From Acephala macrosclerotiorum (lineage: Eukaryota; Ascomycota; Leotiomycetes; Helotiales; Mollisiaceae), in assembly GCA_014904845.1 (NCBI GenBank), contig MU119426.1, forward strand, positions 1-64,000: DNA of 64,000 nt. Reading direction: 5' to 3'. Below the pieces are notes generated by a model. It made no database searches. It had not been told where the DNA came from and saw only the letters and a program-made list of their open reading frames with translations. Shown here piece after piece: positions 57,138 to 64,000 of the stretch (positions are counted from its first letter, which is position 1; the number at the start of each line of letters is the position of its first letter). A program made the position numbers and the translations under genes.

Positions 57138-60073
57138 ATGTCCAGGCTCAAGAATTTGTTCTTTGGCAGAGGAAGCGCCAGCAACCCGAACCTCAAAGGC
57201 CAATCCTACGAAAATACCGTTGCTCGAGATGCGCCGGTCAAGGGATCATATCCCGTTGCCGGCAATGGGCCCAATGTCTTGGAAGAGATCCAGCGGTCGC
57301 GGGCGAAGAGGGATCACCTTACAAGAAGACAATCAGCCGCCAGCAGCATCGCAGCAGCTCCGAATGTTCCACGATACCGCGGAGATGTTATCGAGCGACC
57401 GCGGACGGCGCCGAATGATGGGAAGCCGAAACCCTTTGGCGGCGTGAGCAGCAATGGAAATGCCAGCGGAGATGGCAGAACGCGGTCATTCTCGATGAAA
57501 TCAGCACCCAAATTCCTCAACAGCAGCAGACGAGACTCCCTCCGCAGTACTGCAGAACCTCCTCCCCCGGTACCGGCAATCAATACCCCTCCACGAAGTA
57601 CGACACCAAAACCTCCACACGATGTACAGACATACCAGCCAAGGAAAGGTGCAGAGGTGGAACAGTATAATGGTTTCACGCCTCCCTTTGCTCGTCACAT
57701 CCGAAGCGACTCCCATGCATCGCACAAGTCCTACGTCGATTTGCTCGAGGCACATTCGACTATCAGAGGATCTCGAGAGACATCGCGGCACAGGGCAAAG
57801 GCGTCTGGGGTGAGGAACTATGGAGAAGATGTCGCGGACCGCAACATGGTGAAATCAGATCGGGAACCCCGGCTGGATTTGAACTCCCCTGAATTCAGTT
57901 ACCTAAAAACTGTATATTCTCCCAAGGAACGGCTGGGAGTGATTCTAGATGGTGGCCACTCGAGGACTTCTTCCGCTTTGGGCCATGTTCTAGGCCATGA
58001 TGCTGATCCTAGTGACGACATTCAGTCTCACAACCGTCATCCAAAGGCTGCATCCATTCGATCCACCACTACTGCACCTAGACCTGGTGTGCCATCAAGG
58101 GTTGATTCCCCCTCGGTATACTCCTATGATGGTGACGATGATCGTCCCACAAATGGCGTTCGAGCCCGTGGCCAAAGAGGAAGAGCTCTTTCACCGTTGT
58201 CTACATCTTCGATTCATGGGTCAAGCATGCGTGAAACCTTTCGAAAATCTACGGCTACACCCGATCGAGGACGTCGAACCTTGAGAGAACCTCCTTCCGT
58301 TGCTTCGTCTTCGAAACAGTCTGCTCCCAAGTCTTACAAGCAAACTGCTTCGACGCCACGGGTAGCCTCTGTGCCAGAAAATCGTCAACCAGCAGCTGCC
58401 CCCAACACAGCTCCTTCGAGAGTGTTGAAAGAGCCTCCACCAGTTGCACCTCCTGTAGAATTACCACGAGCAAACCCCCCGACTCACGAAAGACGAGCTT
58501 CAAACTCGAGTGCAAAGCAGAGGCAGAGGACTATGTCTACAAGCAGCCAGACCACCACCACGTCCAATGGACACGCATCCAAGGGCAGCTATTCTGCATT
58601 TCCTACCAGTCCCAACTCGTCAATGACAACCAGATCGCCCACCAGCACAACCAACAAACGAGCAGGAATGCTAGTTGAGGAACGAAATGAACCGATAAGT
58701 CTGGAAGGAGTGGTGGACTTGATCAACACGGTGGATACAGATGTCACCGCTAAGACATTACCTGGTACATACCCACCTCCCATTCCCACTGTATCTATTC
58801 ATCGAGCTCGACCGAACATATCAAACACATCACATCCCTTGTCCACCATGTCGCAGTCATCAAGGCGTTCTGGACGTTCATCACACTACACAGCAACAGT
58901 CCTTTCCCCGCTTCATGTTTCACCACATGATATTATGCAGCCACCATCTTTCCCTTCTGAGAATTGGCCTCTTACCCCACCTCCAGAGAGTAGTCATGCG
59001 GCTGCTAATATGCGTCAATAGCCGTCACTCACGAACATGTCACCCCAACTCGACACGAAATCCGCGAAGAAAGAATCACTAGAGAGATCCATACACACGA
59101 TGTCTACCACCAAATCCTACCTGTTATCGAGACCGAGATACTTCCAACGAAGCATTACATCCCTTCTGAAGATGGAAAAGGCTTGACCAAGATTCCAGAG
59201 AGCGAGCCGCACAAGTACACGATACACACAGTGACCGGAAAGTCGAATGGTGACTGGCATATTTCGAAGGGTGCACGACCAAGAAACCAATCCCTCACGC
59301 AATCCATCTACTCACATACCAACATTGACGAAGATGACGGCGCTGAAGGTCCTGTCATCGGTCTCGCACGCGGCGAACCCACTACAAGATCTCGAGCAGG
59401 CTCTCGCGCATCAACCACCGCTGGTTCCCGATCAAAGAATATCCTCGAGCCAATTCTCTCCAGCAAAAAAGAATACATGGCCAAGGAAGGATACCCCAAG
59501 ACGGAATACGTATGGCGCCACCCTCCCGTCTTCGAAGATATCCACGGCAGAACACAACCTGTGTATATCGGTGCTGGACTTGGGGATATCAGTTCTCAAA
59601 ATGGATACCAAAGCGACTCGGACACCGCAGGCGCTGAGTTCGGTGCTGAGAGACAACCTGCTAAGGGCGAAGAGGGTCTTTTGTTCAGAGACAGTGGGTA
59701 TGGGAGTCGAGGCATGCTGCCGGGACTTGGCCAGAGTGCTCCCATGACTAGGTATCAAAACCCGAATGGACACACTGCTCCTGTTACCGGTCATCAGACG
59801 AACGGCTACCAGAAGAATAATTCTCATGCCAGAAAGAGCCCCGTGGAAATGAATGGGGACATAGTCGGTGATTTCGGTGAGAAGATCAGGCTAGGAAAAG
59901 TTCTCAATCACAACAAACAGATGAAACTGTCGGAAGGCGAGGCAACGAAGGCGTTGAGAAGGATGAAGGAACGCAGGAGGAGTAGTGCTGCGAGCGCTGC
60001 TAGCAAGGGTAAGGGCAAGGCTGTTGATGTGGGAGAGGTGGAGAAGGGCATGAATGGGTTGAACGTGAGATGA
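57138..60073 (+). CDS. Large disordered protein with a block related to the 53.9-kb gene, about 968 aa
   Basis: Function unknown. Exon 1 (from ATG 57138) encodes a long Ser/Pro/Arg-rich disordered region starting MSRLKNLFFGRGSASNPN, with SPEFSYLKTVYSP and VVDLINTVDTDVTAKTLPG as ordered islands. The acceptor ATATGCGTCAATAG ends at 59021. After it, in another frame, comes VTHEHVTPTRHEIREERI, then HQILPVIETEILPTKHYIP, matching the core block of the neighbouring 300-aa protein. The donor is uncertain: GTAGTC at 58990 gives a very short 32-bp intron in the right phase, and others upstream are possible. The rest is polar (KYTIHTVTGKSNGDWHI, PKTEYVWRHPPVFED) and ends with a basic helix (ALRRMKERRRSSAASAASKG). 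The combined architecture is well supported; the exact junction is not. Confidence 0.75.
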
Positions 60074-60700
60074 GATGAGATGAGTGTTTTTCTTCTGTTT
60101 TGATTTCAGCGTTGGTGTCTCGTCGGTCATTTATCACATCGCTCGCATGGCGGGACAGTTCTTTTGTTATACAGTGTTACTTTCAGTGGGAGATGGATTG
60201 TATATATGTGTGTCAGCATCATTACTGGAAAGTCTTTCATCGAAGCGCTTGGGGCATTCTATCTGTTCATCCTGCCGTTCGTGATCTCTCGATGTGCCTG
60301 GCTTTCTTGGAAATTGGGAGTTGTTCTCATGCCAGTTGTCAAAGTATCTTAGGGAAGGACATTGAAGAATCCTGTTGCACATCGCAAGCCCGCTGCCGCC
60401 GCTTCTCGTGCACTACGCAGTGGCGCCCCGCCGCCTCTTGTACCAGGTAGACCCCGCTTCCGCCTCCTGCCGCTCCCCGCGATGTGCAACAAAAATCTCA
60501 ACATCCCAACTATCAACAGCACTTTTGGGTGAGTCCACTGCCTCAGCTTCAATCCCACTGCACTAGAGGCTGCTCAGATTTGAAAATTTCCCGCGACAAT
60601 ACTGCGATCTTCCTCCCACCTCTTCCAACGCCACGACACAACACAAACATAACAACCATCCGCGCCGAGATAACGTCAAAGTTTTCGCGCGCACACGATG
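60074..60700. other. Intergenic region with a small inverted-repeat element
   Basis: Contains the element at 60373-60491 and otherwise only short, conflicting ORFs. Confidence 0.5.
60373..60491. repeat. MITE-like inverted repeat, 119 bp
   Basis: TGTTGCACATCGC at 60373-60385 is perfectly complementary to GCGATGTGCAACA at 60479-60491. The interior is GC-rich and C-rich on this strand (GCCCCGCCGCCTC). The end motif GATGTGCAACA also occurs twice near 52.3 kb. Confidence 0.65.
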
Positions 60701-61984
60701 ATGGATGATGGCAAGATCGAAGACTGGGAGATGAGATAGGATGGGAGAGTGTCAGCGAAGAGAAGATCCAAGAGCAGCCTAAGCTGGCAGCTCCGGCACA
60801 GGAAGCAGCTTAGTTGCAAAGCCTGGCTACGCAAGTCCAGCTAGATGCGCAAGTCCTAGACCCAGCCGCAGAGCGAGAAGACGCGCTTTCGCACCCTCTT
60901 AGAGTTGCGCGGGCACAAGATCGAAAGGTGAAGTACGAGATCGAGGCCGAAGAACGCACAGCCGTACTTCGGGACTTGCCTGCGTTCCAGCCCTCCTTGG
61001 GCGAGGAACGCGAGCCTGCTCGTCCAAAGACTGGCGTACCTCACAGACGAACGGAGGTCAAGATGGAACCTGCAACTGGAGCAGAGATAGCGATACGCGC
61101 CTCCGAGTCAGCGTCGCGAGTTAATGTCAGAGTTAAGGCGGAGAAAGAGAGAATTGATCAACTTCCTCTGATAGTGTCGCAACCTCACGATGCCTCTAAG
61201 CAGGTATCGCAGGCCAAGAACCTGAAGAAGGAGGATAGCATCGCTCCAGAGCAATCTCACACTCCTGCCTCCATTGCGAGACCTTCAACTGCACAGCAGA
61301 TTGAAAGTGAGCCAATGCGAAAGAAGCAGAAGATGGAAGAGAAGAGCCTTGTTCGAATTCCTGCCTTCAATGCGCCAGCTTCAACCTCCAAGGTTGAAGT
61401 TGAGCCAATGAGAAAGAAGCGGGAGGAGGAAAGCGTCGCTCCAATGCGATCTCACACTCCTGCCTCCATTGCGGGACCTTCAGCCTCTCAACAGGCTAGT
61501 CATCAGCAGCAGAGCAATGGAGGCAAGAAGCAGCAGCAACGGCGCCGACGCGGAGCCACCTCACGCGGTGGATCTTTCTTTAAGAATGCCCGCAATGACA
61601 GAACACATGGTGGTTTGGGATTACTTCCTAGACATGCCAATCAAGGATTTCAATCCTCGCAGGAGCTCCAACCCTCAGTGCCTTCACGACGAGAGTCAAG
61701 GCCAGAGGACAGAGTCCACGAGTCTTCTCACGACGACGAGAGCACCGGTACTTGCCGACAATGTGCTCGTCTCGACGATGAGGAATACGAGAAGCTCCAA
61801 AAACTTTATCATTCTTTCGGCTGTTGCGAGCCTCTCGATGATCACGAGGACCAATGTGAGAGAAAGAAGAGAGAGAAGACAGTACAGAGAGCGATCGCCT
61901 CAGTCTGATCGCTGCAGCTCTTATCGCCCGAGCGATCACAGATCGCGAAGCAGATCTCCTGCTCGAAACTCTCGAGATCATTAG
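60700..61984 (+). pseudogene. Charged, RS-rich hypothetical protein with frame breaks
   Basis: No recognised family. The main frame (60814-61908) has no ATG start. Upstream in frame is GWESVSEEKIQEQPKLAAPA, then TAG at 60811-60813 (a CAG would fit). A likely start, MDDGKIEDWE (60703), is in a different frame. Downstream, the main frame ends IASV at 61908, while an overlapping frame gives a convincing Arg/Ser tail (SYRPSDHRSRSRSPARNSRDH) ending 61984. Together this suggests an ancestral gene with two frame breaks and one nonsense change. An internal duplication (SHTPASIARPS and SHTPASIAGPS, each near EPMRKK) lies at 61250-61490. The tail resembles splicing-factor RS domains; that is only compositional. 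Confidence 0.55.
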
Positions 61985-62040
61985 GCACAGGCTGACAGAA
62001 TCAGATCTCGAGAGCATCGACACCCAGACTACCATCGTCA

Positions 62041-62721
62041 GCGTACTTCAAACCCTTGATCACAGTTTTTGGGCTCGAAAAGGCTCATTCAATTCGTCTA
62101 GTCGATCTCGAGGGTCATGGACTCTCTCCGACATCTGCAGACTCATTGGTATCATTGTCCATCTACACGGAAGGTGTCCTCGCACTTGCAGAGCATTCAC
62201 GTTTAGGGGACGCTATCATTATCGCTCACAGCTTAGGGTGCCTCATCGCTCTCAAGCTTGCAATTGAGCGCCCAGAACTTGTTTCCAAGCTCGTTCTCTT
62301 GGGTCCACTCCCATCGCCGTTTTCAGATATTGTTCGCGAGCGAGCTCAGACCGTGCGAAGGTCCGGAATGTCGACCGTTGCCGAAATATTTTCAAGCATC
62401 GGGATGTTCTCGAAGTCTAAGAGAGAAACCCCACTTGCGGTGGCTGCGGTTGGATCATCCCTACTCGAACAGGATACGGAAGGATACGCGAAGGGCTGTA
62501 TTGCGCTGGGAGAAGCTACGGAGGCTTTGCGTGTGCATGAGATCAAGGCGAAAACGATGATTATCACGGGAGACGAGGACAAAGTCTGTTCTCCTGAAGT
62601 GTTTGAAAATTATACAGGAATCATTCTTGGGTTGAAAGTGGCCGTCTTGCCAGAGGTTGGCCATTATCATTTATTGGAGGACTTGGAAGGGGTAGCGAGC
62701 GCTGTGGTTCCTTTCTTATGA
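62041..62721 (+). pseudogene. Alpha/beta hydrolase, N-terminally truncated
   Basis: The frame begins without an ATG (TACTTCAAACCCTTG...) and reads FGLEKAHSIRLVDLEGHGLS, then the nucleophile elbow AHSLGC with catalytic Ser. It continues LVLLGPLPSP, MIITGDEDKVCSPEV with the acid residue, and VGHYHLLED with the catalytic His. These match 3-oxoadipate enol-lactonase-like hydrolases. The usual first strand and oxyanion motif (HGxG) is absent: upstream sequence belongs to the RS-rich ORF, so the 5' part was lost or moved. An unseen upstream exon is possible but I found no candidate. Confidence 0.7.
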
Positions 62722-64000
62722 GGTTCTGATGGAATGGGAACCCTTTTAGTCTTCGAAAGGTCCAAGAGTGAATCTTTCCAATTCACTCGAGGTTGACTCG
62801 GGCTCGAGCGCAGCTGTTTGAGAGACCTTTTTTGGTGTAAATAGCTTAATGGGATGAGCTCGCATATTTCAAGGGTAACGACAGGACCCTGGTTCGAGTT
62901 TGTGGTCCTCTGGAACAGAGCGCGCTTGATCTCTCGCTGTGGACTGGCCTCGGGTCTTTATGGATTGGGACCGCCCCTTTTTTTATTTATTTCAAGCCTC
63001 GTATCGCTAAGATTGCCGGCGCCTTCAGGCAGCCAGTCAGGCGGCCAGTCAGGCGATATTTACGCCAACGAATCTTCCTTGTCTCGCGCATCGCGCATCG
63101 CGTTCCTTCTTCCAACTTATCGTCCTGATGGATTGTCTACGGGCTTATCTATGACTCAGATTAATATACGACTCTTCAAGCCATCATCTCATTACTCCGA
63201 ATCGTCGAATCCAATACACATCTAAACACGTCCCTCAATTCGGGCAACTCGACAATCCGACTTTCGAGGCTGCAGGTCCGCCAAGGCCCAACAATCCTTC
63301 GGCTAATTCAACTCACCTTTGCTCCGCAGATGGTGATCAGGGATCTGTCTGTGAAATTATCCTGGCGTCAATCTGATATGAGTTTCTCCTGACGTCGTGG
63401 TTCCAAGGCGGTTCCCGACTGTGGATGTCCAAAACAAATAAAACCATACGTGCAGAACTTCTTGCATTCAAGCTCGCTGCATCCATAAAGGCTTATCTTT
63501 TGAAGCATCAAAGATAAGTCGTGTTGTTCCACCTCAAAAGCCCGCTGGCTTTGCTCATTTGATGCCGGTCCCGAAAATGCAGGAAATTTCGACGGAAGAA
63601 CAAACTCCTGCATGAGGTAAGACTTCAATTTCCTCTTTTGATCCTCGAGAACACCCAGGCGCATTTACTCCGGGCTGAACCAGCAAACTCGCTGCATCGG
63701 GAAATTCTCGAAAGCTTGTGTGAGACAATGCCAACAGAATCTGCCGAGTGACATTCCGGGGAGCCTCAACTACCCGCTTTATTTACGCTTATCCATTGAT
63801 GTGCGATATTTAGAATTCAGTTAGATTCTGGTATCAGTCAATGGATATGATTGTAGAAGGGTTTACACAGAACATTCGCTCGAAAACTGGCATCTTTTGG
63901 ATGATATGCCTTCTAAACGACTTCTTAATCTGCTCGCCGACTCCGTGTCACCTCCTTTCCCGACGAACATATGAGTGACGCCACTCGTTCAACCTGAACT
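62722..64000. other. No gene supported to the window end
   Basis: Only short ORFs. A small direct repeat GGC.GCCAGTCAGGC occurs twice at about 63030-63053. Confidence 0.5.

Noticed and set aside
56789..57418. Plus-strand ORF of 209 codons
   Set aside because: Overlaps the start of the 57138 gene in another frame, with no motif.
1..64000. tRNA, rRNA or CRISPR-like structures
   Set aside because: None could be recognised by eye; the only regular tandem repeat is the 18-bp minisatellite without spacers.

Overview
The window looks like nuclear DNA of a filamentous ascomycete (Pezizomycotina; the class is not resolved, Leotiomycetes is my guess). The evidence is short GT-AG introns of about 43-122 bp with CTAAC/CTGAC-type branch sites, typical fungal families (Zn2Cys6 regulator, RTA1 protein, YVC1 channel, fused CPSase-ATCase), and AT-rich islands of the kind left by repeat-induced point mutation (RIP).

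Layout. 1-90 is an 18-bp tandem repeat. 1.3-4.2 kb holds an alpha/beta hydrolase and a ZIP zinc transporter, both on +. 5.7-9.2 kb holds an ankyrin-kinase gene interrupted by an in-frame TAG. 9.7-10.3 kb is an unknown proline-rich protein (-). 12.3-13.5 kb is a short-chain dehydrogenase (+). 13.5-16.35 kb is a Zn2Cys6 regulator (-) cut in two by a 1,058-bp inverted-repeat transposon, which itself carries a 259-bp solo LTR. 16.8-17.9 kb is an RTA1 membrane protein (-); 18.8-19.7 kb is a glycine-rich protein (+). 20.1-29.3 kb is the pyrimidine gene for CPSase-DHOase-like-ATCase (-, six exons, 2,249 aa). 31.0-34.5 kb is a YVC1-type vacuolar cation channel (+). 35.6-48.8 kb is a secreted cysteine-rich protein gene (-) split by a 12,371-bp RIP-degraded LTR element with 167-bp LTRs and two nested solo LTRs. 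51.4-52.2 kb is a sulfotransferase-like pseudogene. 53.9-54.9 kb and 57.1-60.1 kb are two genes that share one short conserved repeat region. 60.7-62.0 kb is a damaged charged, RS-rich ORF, followed directly by an N-terminally truncated alpha/beta hydrolase.

The most unusual system is inside the pyrimidine gene. Two of its introns are far longer than any other in the window (1,683 and 584 bp) and are related to each other. The long one carries, in sense orientation, a GIY-YIG nuclease-like ORF with two C2H2 (U1-like) zinc fingers. The short one keeps the beginning and end of the same unit but has lost the nuclease core. This looks like a nuclear spliceosomal intron that moves, or moved, with an endonuclease, plus an internally deleted derivative.

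Transposition and RIP-like C-to-T change shape the accessory parts. Both large insertions can be dated relative to their host genes, because removing the element plus one target-site copy restores an open frame exactly. Several separate ORFs carry an in-frame TAG where CAG (Gln) would fit, as expected from CpA-to-TpA change. All coordinates of spliced genes come from reading splice signals by eye; no transcript evidence or database search was available.
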